The notes under the pieces were generated by a model. The model did no database searches. It worked only from the letters and a program-made list of their open reading frames with translations, and was not told the origin of the DNA. Below are positions 33,285-44,561 of a stretch of DNA of 64,000 nucleotides, in pieces. The translations under genes and the position numbers were made by a program. This stretch comes from Rutstroemia sp. NJR-2017a BVV2. Lineage: Eukaryota; Ascomycota; Leotiomycetes; Helotiales; Rutstroemiaceae. Location of the stretch: contig NJPS01000048.1 of NCBI GenBank assembly GCA_002946415.1, forward strand, positions 744,001 through 808,000. Direction: 5' to 3'. Within the stretch, counting starts at the first letter, position 1, and each line of letters starts with the position of its first letter.

Positions 33285-35561
33285 CTTGCTTGGGGCGTGG
33301 TGGTGCTGAGAGATTCGACGAAAGGGATGGATAGAGTGTGAGATGACTTGACTGATAGATGATCTGGGTTGAAATACTCGCATTCTATCTACAAGTACAC
33401 CTCTAAGAGTGTCATCTAAAGGGCTATTTAAACCACAGTCTATGACTCTTGTCATCGTGCAGAACACTCGCTCCCACTTTTGACATGTTGGACGTGCAGA
33501 ACGTCGTCGTGAGTCACTTTGTAAATCGCCAACTCCGAACACCGCAACCGAACCACTGTATTTCTTTAATCAACTGTGCCTCGCGTGGAGACCACTATAT
33601 CTACTCGCAACCATCCCACAACACGGCGTTCATCCTCCCAGCCTTGTCGGAATTACTTTCCCATTTTCTCCAGATACACCTATGCCGCGTTTCGTAATAA
33701 TCGTACGGACGGGCCGGAACACGGTGTTTTGCAAGGAAGACGATAAAGCTCAGTTAATATAATAAAGTACAGTATAGCATACGGACGCATATTGGATTAT
33801 TGTTATTGATTGATTACTCAATAAACTTTCCGCTAGCAATATCCATGAAATGGGATAGGATGTTACCTACGGAAGCTTTTCTCGCCCAGCAAATTTCGGG
33901 AAATTTCGATGACCGTTTGTGCTATGATCACCCTGGGTCTTGGTCGCTAGGTCGAGAGCATCCATGTCTCCTTTCATCTCAATTCTCAAAAGTCGGCTGG
34001 CATGATCGGACGAAATCAATCATTCTATTGAGTGAGTATGATACTACATGATAGTAATACAGATCGAGCTGTCAAGATGCTTGCTATTATGTCTTCTGTT
34101 CGTGTCTCATGTCTGTCTTGCACTGCGCAACCGAAGGATTGGATCCTTCTGCACACGGGGCGACTAATTGCATTAATTGCATATTAAATGTGCACTGTGA
34201 TGAAGATCACCATTTTTGAAAAAGTTCTAGATTTGCGAGCAAAACCCCTCTCTCTCGTACTTTCCGCGTAGCGAGAACTTGAAGGTCTTAATTTCATTGG
34301 ACAGACGGAAGTTGGCCCTGGGTTAGGTAGGGATCATCCCATGCTTAGGGAGAGGTCGGAAGAAGGGCAGCAGCAGCACTGGCTGGGAGAATAGACGTCC
34401 TGCTTATGCTTGGGTAGTCGAGTCGAATGAAAACGGCAGGTGTTGCAACATCGTACCGGTACCTTATTGTAATGCTACCTACTTTGTAGCACCTACTACC
34501 AACACACTTCTCCCCAAGAATGGCTCCCGCCCAAAAGTTTCATCTTGCGTCAATATCCCTTGCTTTGCCGTAATGGATGTTGGTGGCTGCAGCAGACGGG
34601 GGGTGCAGTAAATGGGGTAGAACAGGTACAGTGCAGAAGAAGTAGGCGACGGCAGACCAAACATACAGCAAGAAGGGAAATGCTTTTGCTACTCGGCTGC
34701 TCTACGAAAGTACGGAGGACTCGCACATTAATTCTCAAAAAAACCACTACCGGATGAAGACCATCGGCACATGCTGGATGCCCACTTGCTAACATGCTGC
34801 TATACCCCTAATGTATTGGCGATAACTTAGCATAGCGCCGGTGGACATTGAGAAATAAGGTGTGGAGACGTAGAAATTCCATGAATAGGTTCTACTGCAC
34901 TGCAGCACTGTCTGTATCCATTCTGCATCCATCTCAGCGCGAACTGTGATCCGTGATCCGTGAACCATGAACCATGACCCTTGGGAAGTGCCTGTCATGC
35001 CTCAATGCCTGTGCTCCCTCCGTAACTCTACTGTACGAAGGAAATACTGCATAAGCCGGGGTGCTTAAGCTCTTATTTCTCCCTCATGCCATCCATCATC
35101 TCTTGGAAACGCGGAAACTTAGAGAAAGTAATCATACCCAGAAGGAGAGAAAAAACAGAGTTCAGCAATAGCAATAGCAATCACAATCGCCAATGCCTTC
35201 CTTCACCTCCTGAAAACGCGAACAGTCTCAATAAACAATTCACCACAATCCAGAAAGCGCATTGCAAGCTTGTGCGACCATGCAAATAGCTCATTTGGCC
35301 CCCTATCTCGATTTATCAATTTCAAATACCCAGGTACCGGTCGAAGGAAGTCTGTCCAATAGTATCGACCTAGAGAGCTCCGTACGAGTACTCTGAGCCT
35401 CCATAGCGGTTGCCGGTGCATCCTTCATTGGATAGTGCGCTGTACTGTACAGTTCAGTTCAAGCTTCCTCCAAACCAGCCAGACCCCGAAACTTTGAGCG
35501 AAAAACTCTCTGCTCCTGGTGCTCTTGTCTGTTTTTGTGGCACGCTTCGTACTAGGGAACC
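33285..35561. promoter_or_regulatory. 2.3 kb gene-free divergent interval
   Basis: Lies between the start of the GNAT gene and the start of the Ser-rich coiled-coil gene. I find no protein family, RNA gene or transposon. A degenerate 7-bp tandem array lies at 34946-34980. The right few hundred bases are presumably a long promoter and 5' leader. Confidence 0.5.
34946..34980. repeat. Five degenerate 7-bp tandem units
   Basis: Successive units read GTGATCC, GTGATCC, GTGAACC, ATGAACC, ATGACCC. Divergence is stepwise between neighbours, as expected from slippage plus point change. No function is evident. Confidence 0.75.
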
Positions 35562-38276
35562 ATGCCGATTCAATCCTCCAGTACAACAATTATCATGGCT
35601 TATCCGCCTGGCTCGCAATCTCCAACCTTAACTGATCCGGGCATGATTCTACCGCTGAACGAAACGAATTACGTCCACGAATCTCCTCCTCAACTTACAT
35701 CCTTCCGACCTCTTTCGTTGGGCGAATCGTGGGACCAACCAGGGACCGCACACTCGACCGGTATTCCTCAGAACATACCCACCACGCCAATTATATATGG
35801 GAACGGAACGATGCTGTCAGACATAGGCGAAGTCACAGAGGCGGAGAGCACGCCGGGGAAGAAGCTCCCAGGACCTGCGGAGCGCAGATTCCTCAAGCAA
35901 CAACAGCTGCAAAACGGGCATAGATTGAACGGCGCTACGAGCCAGGAGTCGATAAAGAGGCCGCGGATGGGAAGTCATGAGAGGAAGATCTCGGTGGAAT
36001 CGTCGAGTACAGTCACTTCGGAACCGCAGACGGCAGAGATGTTTGGAGATATTGACGATAGTGTCAGTGTGGATGATAGTAACTTTCAGGGCGACGATGA
36101 GGAGAGTGTCGCGGAGTCGTATACGGATTCATACCGAGAAAACATTGTGGCAATGGAGTCGCGCAGACTGTCGCGAAATGAAAGCTACAATGAAGACGAT
36201 TTGAACTCTAGTGCTGCTTTGAGTAGGAGGGCGGAGCAGATTCTGTTAAATGCAAAACGAAGACTTAATGTAGGTTCTTGTTCAGAGTTAACTGAGCTGT
36301 TTGGGATGGATTGAGATACTGATAATGCGCTTCAGAACATGGAGGGAAATCTATCCCGAGCGCGAAGCTCCCTAATGACCCCATCGCCTTCAATTTCTTC
36401 GATCTATAGCAGCAGTCCTCTAACAAAACCCATTCTTTCACCTTTACAATACGATCGGCGCATGAGTGGCCTTCCTTCGAGACAGCGATCTTTCAACAAA
36501 TACTCTAGCGAATCGACAAATTCAAGTCCCGGCCACTCAAGAGTATGGAGCGAGAATAATATTTCGCCTTCACGAGCAACAGCATTTCCGGTTCGCGCGT
36601 CTAGTGCGGCCGGATCATATAGACCTAGAGGGACATTGGGCAATGGAACAAGATCAGCGCAAGGCTCTTATGGTGCGGAGGTTGCTACAGACGCAGCGCA
36701 TGGTAAATTGGTACGATCAGCGAACTCATCACCATCCTTTCGAGTTTCTCCTTCACAAACTTCGTTTCTTGGACCATTGTCAGAGGATGAAGTACCGGGG
36801 TCTGAGGAGGACCACAACAGGACCGATGCCGAAAGGGAGTATCTGACTCCGCGCGAAGGGAATGGCTTGAGCCGATCCACATCGAACTCTAGCTTGCAAA
36901 TGAGAGATATCCAGCACCAAATGCATGATCTGAAAGGAAGACTTTCGGCTTTGCGCGATCGTGCTAGGGATGATAATATGAAGCGCCGCAGTCTGCAAAG
37001 TCTACGTACCCCAAGTCCATTTACAGCTGGCGAGCAATGGTATAGCGGTGGTGTCATCCCCAAGGGACAAGAGGAAAGCAATGATGCAGCGATGAACCAG
37101 TCTCAATGGGACGGAGTAAAAGGCTCTTCCGAAGAAACTCCTACAGAAGCAAGCCAACCATCGAAAAAACCTGCAAAGGCTTCTGAATCGGACGCCATCA
37201 GTATATATGAAGATGTCAGCGAGAGTCCCCCAAAACCAGGAGAGCCATTCAGCCCTATCAAAGTCTTGTCACCTGTAGACTCGCAAGGCTACGAAACTGC
37301 CGAAGAATCACTTGTCCTTGGTAATCACCACAACGACTACGCTGAAAGCGTCGTCGATCGTGAAGAATACGATGAAGCGGATGAGAGCGATGCCTCAATC
37401 TATCATGAATCACTCATTGAGCAAATTTCCCACGAAGATCGAGAGGATGCTTTCGATTATGAGCATTTCTTCTTGCATAGTGCTCTGGGAACGCTCACCC
37501 GAGAAAGAAGAGACAGTTTCAGCTCCGAAGATTCTGTTGAAACAACCCGTGGTCCCGCTGTTCCTCTGCCCCTTATTCCAGAAGGCAACCAAAGTGCAAG
37601 CGAACGGTCACCAATGTCCCATCTACGATCTGATAGTACTTCGTCCGTATCTACTCTGGCTTCTTTTGCAACTGCCAAGTCCAATCCTGAGGACGACGAC
37701 GACGATGAAGACCCATTCAGCTTGACGATCCCTCAGATGAAACCGATTGCAATTGCTCCCGTCGAGAGCTTGAAGAAGACACCCTCTCAAAAATCATTTA
37801 CTCCTCGCGAGAGCAAACGCTCCACATTCGGCTCACTCCCACCCCCTATTACTACAATCCGAGACGATCAAGATATCGGTATTGCCCGAGGCTCTGGATT
37901 ATTCGATCTTGACGTTACACAAAACCTACACAGCAGAAGCCAATCCTTGGATTCCACCACCAGCGGCATAGTTTACAGCTTTCCCAAACCCAACGGCATC
38001 CCACCAACCTCCTTCACACCACCAGGCACTTCCTCCAGTAGCGTGACTCACCCTCCGCGCTCTACATCTCTTGCCAGTCGCCACAAAGCGCCGCCATCAC
38101 CTGTGCACATGCTTGCTCCCGACGACCAGAAATTAGTCGAACGATTAGTTGCTAGTCTAGGAAAATGTGTGCTAGGTATGCAAGAAGCCGGACCGGGCAG
38201 CTATGATGCTAGAATGTGGAGACGAAGACTCGATGCCGCGAGGCGAGTCTTGGAGGGTGATGAAGGAGCTGTTTGA
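35562..38276 (+). CDS. Ser-rich coiled-coil protein, conserved in filamentous fungi, unknown function
   Basis: Exons 35562-36269 and 36336-38276 give 882 residues. The protein is mostly disordered and rich in Ser, Pro, Asp and Glu, with acidic patches such as DDDDDEDPF. Two parts look structured: a segment at about 215-240 ending at the intron (SRRAEQILLNAKRRLNNMEGNL), and a predicted coiled-coil at about 415-450 (QMRDIQHQMHDLKGRL, then a basic RRSLQSLRTPSPF). A C-terminal helix (about 845-875) reads QKLVERLVASLGKCVL. Many SP and SxxE sites suggest phosphoregulation. I recall similar proteins across Pezizomycotina but no assigned function; a cytoskeletal or polarity role would be a guess. The single 66-nt intron is phase 0. 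Confidence 0.87.
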
Positions 38277-39542
38277 TGCTATCCATACGACTAAAACGCA
38301 CTATTTGATTCTCGTTTTCCTTTCTTATAATCGCTATCACGACATACATCCTAATGCAATATCACCACAGACAAACGAACATTTTCATTTGTTTTTGTTT
38401 TACATCTCCACTTTCAAAAACTCCTGGGAGACAAACGGCGAGAATGACGCACATCGGCTTGGGCAACATTTTAGAACTCCTTTTTTTACACATCTCTTTT
38501 CTGGGTATCCAATTTTCATGATGCCAGGACATCAATTTTTTCTTTTCTTTTGTATGGGACGGACTGGACTGATACCCTAAAACTCACCCCTCTTGATTGA
38601 CTTGGGCTGAGGGATTTTAAAAAATACGTGTGTTGATTTTGCATAATTTTTATTTTATTTTGGCTCGAACCCTTTTCCTACGCTTTTCGGAAAGAAAAAA
38701 GAGAAAGAGGGGGGGGGGGGCATTACTTCTTCGTTTCGATTCTTTGATACCCAGATTCACAATTTTTTGTTATTTGCATTACTTTGTTTACTTTACGGGT
38801 ATACCTCAACTCTAGCTCGAATTGTGGTACGTGTGTGTTGCCTTTTTATTGCTTTCTCCTCTGGGAGATGACACTCGTCTCCAATTCGATAAATAAACCC
38901 GTAGGGTGCGGTGCCTGGTTGTATGTATGAGCTTGCTCATTTAATCTTGTTGTTGTGTGGAGGAGAGAACGGGATCGTGGTGGTATTCAGGTTATATTTG
39001 TAGTTGAGTGCTCCAGCAGTGGGGACTTGGTTGAAGGTTGATGGGAGATGAAATCAATGGGTGGAGGGAGGACGGGCGGTGATGGGGTGTTGCTTGGATG
39101 GATGAGAAATTCGGAATGAATGGACGGACGGATGGGATGGGATGGTTGGGGATTGTGGGATTGAAAGAGGAGTTGGGCGCGGGTGGGGGATATATATATT
39201 CGCATTATCGTGGTAAAATGAATAAGCAAAATATTACAATATTGAAAGACTTGCTTTTGTTGTGCGTGGTAGGAGGGAATGACATCTACTCTAGGTTCAT
39301 TGTTGATGCCCGCAAGGGGTAAGATTAGTTCTACGATCTATATGCTTCTAATACTGTAATACAGCGTGGTGATTGCTCGTTCTTTTCCTTTATCCTGATG
39401 AATGTATCATTTAGCCCAATCCTCACTCCTCAACCGCGGAAATAAACCAAGTTTGCCCTTATAACCCAAACCGCATAATATATAACCCAACGGACTACCC
39501 GCACGCACCCCTCTCCCCTAAACACTTCCCTTTCTCCCACCC
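38277..39542. other. Convergent 3' interval with poly-G and T-rich tracts
   Basis: About 1.27 kb between the Ser-rich protein gene and the Pol X gene. T-rich stretches dominate at 38300-38800 and a 12-nt G run is at 38709-38720. GGATGGA-type low complexity occurs at 39060-39160. No gene is supported. Confidence 0.55.
38709..38720 (+). repeat. 12-nt G homopolymer
   Basis: An uninterrupted run of G preceded by purine-rich sequence. It is a mutable homopolymer tract and a possible sequencing-length error site. Confidence 0.8.
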
Positions 39543-41867
39543 TCAATGCAAAACCCTCTCCCACGGCTCCCTCCACGGAACCCCCAACCTCTCAAAAATC
39601 TTCCTCTCCTCTCTCCCCTCCACCAACCTCCCCTCCGTAACCTTCTTCCGCGTCCACCGATCCCGCATCACATTCTCATACAAACCCCTCTGATTCAAAC
39701 TCATCCCCATCTTATTCGCCAGCAGCCGCATGCTCCGGTTGAAGATATCGTCGCCTGTAAAATACAGCAGCGCGGCGCCGCGCTCCGACGCCGGGACCAG
39801 CAGGAAATCGATCCGCCGCCAGATCTGCCGGGAAGGGAGAACGCAGCAGCCGTGCCATTTGGAGCCCGTACCGTCGTCGTGCGGAACGGCGAGCGCGGCG
39901 ACGAGGAATTGATGCTGCGTGAGATGGGTAATTAGGCTGTGTAGGAAGGGGGTGAGGGAGGTGGTGCTGCTGGTGTGCGGTTTGCTGATTATGATGTCGA
40001 TGTCGCCGGAAGTTGGGGCTCCGCGCCGATAGCTGCCGCCGATGATTATCTCGATATCGGGATCCAGAGCCGCAGCAGCGTCTTTGATGTATTGACCCAA
40101 TGCCGTGACTTCCTCGCGCGGAATGCGCTGTTGTAGATCATCGTAATGTTCGATTCCGATCTTTTGGCTTTCGCTGAGTTTGACATTCTTCACCAGATCG
40201 TCTAGCGTGCGGTGGCCTTGGCGCAGCCATTCGGAAGCTTGAGTTGTGTTCACGCCGTAGATGCCGACGAAGAGCTTGAGAGGGGCGTCGGTGGGGTCGG
40301 CTTCTGCGGATTCGAGACGGCGGAGACGACCTGTTGTGGCGATTTCGACAATTTTTTCGGCGAGTCGGTGCCCGATGGTGGGGATTTCAATGGCTTCTTC
40401 GTAGGTACAGACCATATGGTCTTGTTTTCGTAACATGCCGCAAGCTTTCTGGTATGCGGTTGTGCGCCATTGATCGCCGATTCGTTTGTAGTAGGCACCC
40501 AGGCGCTCGAGAACGGAGATGGTGTAGTCGTTGGGGTTGGGTACGTTTGCTGCGGTGCCACCGGTCATGCACTGGAAGTTGGCTTGGTTTGTGCCTCCTT
40601 GCTTTATCGAATATCTCTTAACACGTTTGGCGGGTGCTCTGAGAGGTGAAGAACCACCATCCTCAGAATCAGAGTGATCGCCACTATCAACCGCATCCTC
40701 GTCCTCGTTGTCCAAAGGAAGACCCTCTGTATCCTTGGCTAATTGGATCCATTCCGTAAGTGCACCAAAGTCTTGAGTCTCTGTGACTATTGGGCCATTT
40801 TTATCTGATAACGTAGTTGCTTCTCGTGGACTAAGAACTTCCGGGCCGCCCGTGACTGGAGGTTGTTGCAGGTAGCTAGCTGGCCTCGTGTGCGCAATTC
40901 GAGGAGGTGTTTCCTGTAGAGGCGGATTCTCCCATCTGTTAGGTTTGCTTTGCGGCGCCTTCAGTTGAAGAGAGTTGTCCGAGTTTTCTGAAGGCGGTGC
41001 TGGTGGGGCCATCTGTTTCGCAGCTTCCGCATCAGGATCTTTGACCTGGTATTTTTTCAAAAGTGAATTCATAACGCGGCGGTGAATGAAGCAATCAGAT
41101 AAATATTCTTCGTTGACCATAATCACTTGTGGTGGTAAAGAGCTGAGCTTGAGGTAGGTGAGGACATCTTTCCGAGTCAAATCATTGTCCACGATGAGGT
41201 GGGTGATCTTGTTGGTCCAGATGGTCGTCCAGATAGCCCCATGTTCTCTTGACAAAGTGATACGCCTCTTCCTGAGAGGGCTCTTGTCATCATTGCGGAG
41301 AAAGAAGAATTCAAACCCATTAAAAATCCGATCAGCTTCCCGTACCAATCTGATAGTATCCTTCTTTCTCTTCTTGCCAAGCATAGTGTCAATGCCCGTA
41401 CTATTGGTGAGCACGAGAGTGTTTGGCACTGGATTACACACCGTTCGACGATCTTCTATGGACGGTCGCTGGTTGGTACTATCTGCACTTCCGGCGGATG
41501 ACGATGTCTCCTTTCCAAGAAGACTACCAGAAGCTGCCGGTACTTGTGGAATGCCTCGAAGGCCAGAGCGCTTTCCTAATGAGCCGACTGTGGCATCCGG
41601 TACATCTTTAATTTTTTCAGGTTCAGAAACACTTCTTTGAATGGAGGGGACCTTCTTGAAAGGTTTCAAAACTTTTCGAGGTGGTATCAAACTTGGTTCC
41701 TCTGAAGTTCTCGACAAAATTAGCTTGCTACAAGTCTTCAGGAATTCCCTTGCTTCGTTAGGCTCCCCATCTGAGTCGGATTCATTCAAGCGGTATAGCT
41801 CCTCGAAGAACCTTGCTTTGTCTGACTGTATGGCTATGTTAGTTGTAACCTTTGATGCTGCCATCAT
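39543..41867 (-). CDS. Family X DNA polymerase with BRCT domain (Pol lambda / Pol4 type)
   Basis: An intronless frame; the first ATG at 41867 gives 774 residues (upstream in-frame codons lack an ATG). Order: a disordered N-terminus, a BRCT domain at about 180-270 (FNGFEFFFLRNDD ... THLIVDNDLTRKDVL ... EEYLSDCF), a linker rich in Ser/Pro/Asp, then the Pol X core from about 495. The core starts with the 8-kDa domain (VLERLGAYYKRIGDQWRTTAY; HhH motif IPTIGHRLAEKI), then GIYGVNTTQASEW and the palm with GGSYRRGAPTSGDIDIII (two metal-binding Asp at about 620) and RRIDFLLVP (third Asp at about 685), then FTGDDIFNRSMR. The enzyme fills short gaps in base-excision repair and non-homologous end joining in the nucleus. 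All three catalytic Asp residues are present. Confidence 0.95.
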   Translation of the reverse strand: MMAASKVTTNIAIQSDKARFFEELYRLNESDSDGEPNEAREFLKTCSKLILSRTSEEPSLIPPRKVLKPFKKVPSIQRSVSEPEKIKDVPDATVGSLGKRSGLRGIPQVPAASGSLLGKETSSSAGSADSTNQRPSIEDRRTVCNPVPNTLVLTNSTGIDTMLGKKRKKDTIRLVREADRIFNGFEFFFLRNDDKSPLRKRRITLSREHGAIWTTIWTNKITHLIVDNDLTRKDVLTYLKLSSLPPQVIMVNEEYLSDCFIHRRVMNSLLKKYQVKDPDAEAAKQMAPPAPPSENSDNSLQLKAPQSKPNRWENPPLQETPPRIAHTRPASYLQQPPVTGGPEVLSPREATTLSDKNGPIVTETQDFGALTEWIQLAKDTEGLPLDNEDEDAVDSGDHSDSEDGGSSPLRAPAKRVKRYSIKQGGTNQANFQCMTGGTAANVPNPNDYTISVLERLGAYYKRIGDQWRTTAYQKACGMLRKQDHMVCTYEEAIEIPTIGHRLAEKIVEIATTGRLRRLESAEADPTDAPLKLFVGIYGVNTTQASEWLRQGHRTLDDLVKNVKLSESQKIGIEHYDDLQQRIPREEVTALGQYIKDAAAALDPDIEIIIGGSYRRGAPTSGDIDIIISKPHTSSTTSLTPFLHSLITHLTQHQFLVAALAVPHDDGTGSKWHGCCVLPSRQIWRRIDFLLVPASERGAALLYFTGDDIFNRSMRLLANKMGMSLNQRGLYENVMRDRWTRKKVTEGRLVEGREERKIFERLGVPWREPWERVLH

Positions 41868-42341
41868 GTTTGCATACCATAGTGATGATAGTGTGAGCGT
41901 AAAGCGAAGCAAAGTCTTCAGTGAGTGTACATGCCCATAATAAGGACTTTGTAGATCTGTAGCAGCTATGAGATATTTGAATTGTCTTTTCCTGTAACCA
42001 AAAAGTACATGATAGCGGTGCAAGTTGTGCCTGAAATGGCTGACATTCGTTTGTGATCGGGAGATGCCGAGACTGTGGTTATGGATATGGATGGCACTAA
42101 AATCCGCCTTAAGGTTAGTTAGTGTCTTACTTAGCTACTCAGCTACTCAGCTACTGTAGGCTACAGCAACATCATCACCATCACAACCACACTACCTGAG
42201 CTTTGCATCTATCGTCTGTTGCGGATTCTACAGAACTCTGGACGCTTCACTCTACTCGTAGGATTATTTCATGTAACCGTCAAATATTCCACTGCTGTAC
42301 AAATAGTACGGAAGATGAGGTACTGCAGCTGACTGACATAC
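41868..42341. promoter_or_regulatory. Shared upstream region of Pol X and 2EXR genes
   Basis: About 470 bp between divergent starts. It contains a short tandem AGCTACTC repeat at 42133-42155 (two full units and one partial). No clear TATA box. Confidence 0.55.
42133..42155. repeat. AGCTACTC tandem repeat, about three units
   Basis: Units at 42133-42140 and 42141-42148 are identical, the third (42149-42155) lacks its last base. It lies in the divergent promoter of the Pol X and 2EXR genes. Confidence 0.8.
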
Positions 42342-43034
42342 ATGGATAGCATTTCGCGGTCAATCATGGCGGGCACTGCATCTTTCACCAGGTTCAGGGA
42401 ACTCCCTACAGAATTGAGGCTCCGAATATGGGAGAATGCTTCATTCTTTCAACGCATCGTGGAACTGAATTATTGCGTCGTCGACAGAAAGTTCAGCATT
42501 TCCGGGCCACCTCCTGCGATACTTTATGTCAACCAAGAATCTCGTGAAATTGCCTTGAAATTCTACAGCAAATCCTTTGGTACTATCAACCAGCCTGCAG
42601 AGATCTATTTCAATGCCGTCTCAGATATTATATATTTGAGTTCGAGGCAGTATGAGGATGAGGTCATGGCAATCAGCTCGCATTTCAGAGTCTGCGCCGA
42701 GTCCCTACCACACCAGGACCATATCCAAACAATTGCTTTGGGTGAGAGGTGGTGGACTGACTCTCCATATAGCGCATTTTTCCGTCTATCAGAACCTGTA
42801 GGAAGTATTGGCAAATTTAGGTCGACATATCCTCACCTTAAAAAAGTCATTCTGGTGAGAGGAGCACCAAGTGAAGAAGAAGTTGTATCCTGGGATAGCT
42901 ACTCGGGCATATCATTGCTGCCGTCGAGGGAGAAGGAGACGGAAGATGAGCGCGCAGAGTTCGTCCTTTGGGCTTTTGATGAGTTTGATCATCAAATTCC
43001 CAGATTAGATGTCGTCGTAATGGAGCACCCTTGA
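42342..43034 (+). CDS. 2EXR-domain protein
   Basis: An intronless gene of 230 codons. The domain starts at about residue 16 with F-x-x-LPTELRLRIWENA, the hallmark of the fungal 2EXR family, which resembles F-box-like motifs. It continues through PAILYVNQESREIALKFYSKSF and FNAVSDIIYLSS. The family is large and expanded in plant-associated ascomycetes; molecular function is not established. No signal peptide or membrane segment. A second ATG at 42366 (residue 9) could be the true start; the family motif lies downstream of both. Confidence 0.9.
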   Translation: MDSISRSIMAGTASFTRFRELPTELRLRIWENASFFQRIVELNYCVVDRKFSISGPPPAILYVNQESREIALKFYSKSFGTINQPAEIYFNAVSDIIYLSSRQYEDEVMAISSHFRVCAESLPHQDHIQTIALGERWWTDSPYSAFFRLSEPVGSIGKFRSTYPHLKKVILVRGAPSEEEVVSWDSYSGISLLPSREKETEDERAEFVLWAFDEFDHQIPRLDVVVMEHP

Positions 43035-44561
43035 GCGTGATTGACTTTTTCAAGGGACGCATGTATCTCCTGGGAACCCAGAGGACCGTACTTGACTCCC
43101 CTGAGACGGCTTGATGCGTGGAAGTGTATGGATTGAAGCACACTACTAGCCGCCACGCACGCAGACCCAAATATCTGCATTCTTTCAAGAATTCAGAGAA
43201 GGCTACACAATGGCGCACTGCGATGTTTTAGATCCACGGCCTAGTACGGGAAATTTATTGGTATCACTGCAGTTCCTGGTGCTGCGATAAAAAAAATTTG
43301 TCTTCATTGGATTGGTTCTAGGAAAGTGAGGGGGTTGAGGAAACACAGCGATTGGGTCTTCCTCTAATTTCTCTACTGGTTGCCTCTCCGCTGATGCAGG
43401 ATAACGATCCTTGCGAATAGATGACCTTCGCCCGCAACGCCATGTATTGGTTCCTGGCCGCACCGGCGCATTGGAAAAAACTTCAAGGTGCAGCCTAGAA
43501 CACTGTCAGAAAACTTAGTTGGCACATGAAAGCAACCTAATAAAGTTCTATTCGGGTGTAAATCTTCTCCTCACCACTTCTCCGCACCACGAAGTCTAAA
43601 ATCGAACTTCACATGGAAGCCAAGCCGGATGAGTTCCACGAAAACGGGCTTTGTGATTCTCAGAGGGTTTCGCGCGTTCTGTTCGGAGAAGACGACGTAC
43701 ATAACAGTGCAGTGCTTGAGCGATTGTATGACGCATCAGTCGGTGACGAGCAAGGAGTATGCTGTGATGAATGTATACAGTATGTCTTTGGATAATGTAA
43801 ACGCAACTGTTGGTCAGCGCCATGGATGGGGATACAAGAAATTATGCTTGTAAGTTGAAGAAATCATGCCAAAACAGCTCGTTTTCGTAAATCCGGGGTA
43901 ATTTGAGCTAATTGCTTCGGAGGAACGGCTCGTACAGTACTGTACTTGGCGTCCACATGAAACCCAACAAGCTCAGGAATCACTCGGGGGGCCGGGGCCC
44001 GCTCAACTAAGTCAAATCGTTCCAGACCCGCGGGCTACTTTACCATGTACATGCTTCTCTGCGTGTGGGGGCGAACGACTTACAGTACGGGCTGACTTCC
44101 GAAAATTGCTACTCAATCTCTTGCCGATTCTTCAAGTGCAGATTACCCCCATAAGCTCAACAACGCCTCCAGCTTCTTCCTGGGGTGTATGGCTAGCGCC
44201 AGCTTATGCTCCTTTGCTTTTGTCCTACCGTTCTTCTACCGGTTTTAGTTACACTTTCTCATAAGACGTAGGATCAGCCCTGTAAATCATTCATCCTTAC
44301 CAGCATTAAAGCATGGCGGGTCTTGCACAAAATCGACCCATCCATACTTGAGTGGTGAATATCAGAGAACAGCCTTCTCGTTGTTGGAGAAATGTAGTCG
44401 AGGTCCTCCGTTTTCCCTACAAAGGCGTGCCTCTCTCATTCTGTCGCTCCTGCGCCTTTTCTCTGAATTTCATAATAGCCCCTTCACACTCTCTGATCTT
44501 TGACATTGGTTCCTTCAGTGTTTCCAATTGATTTTAAGAAGGAGAGGTTTAATACTTCACG
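43035..44561. promoter_or_regulatory. 1.5 kb interval upstream of the sugar transporter
   Basis: No supported gene. A plus-strand ATG frame at 43613-43795 (60 aa, acidic, three Cys) has no recognisable relatives and is not called. A GC-rich patch GGGGGGCCGGGGCCC occurs near 43986-44000. The right part is T/C-rich and should hold the transporter promoter. Confidence 0.5.

Noticed and set aside
36466..36846. 126-codon frame on the plus strand
   Set aside because: It overlaps the Ser-rich coiled-coil gene in another frame; the in-frame protein is the conserved one.
41868..42023. Longer N-terminus of the Pol X protein (52 extra codons)
   Set aside because: The frame is open upstream but has no ATG, only a TTG; the ATG at 41867 is the first standard start and fits the disordered N-terminus before the BRCT domain.
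43613..43795. 60-codon acidic frame with three Cys
   Set aside because: Real ATG but no signal peptide, no family and no flanking exons; considered chance.
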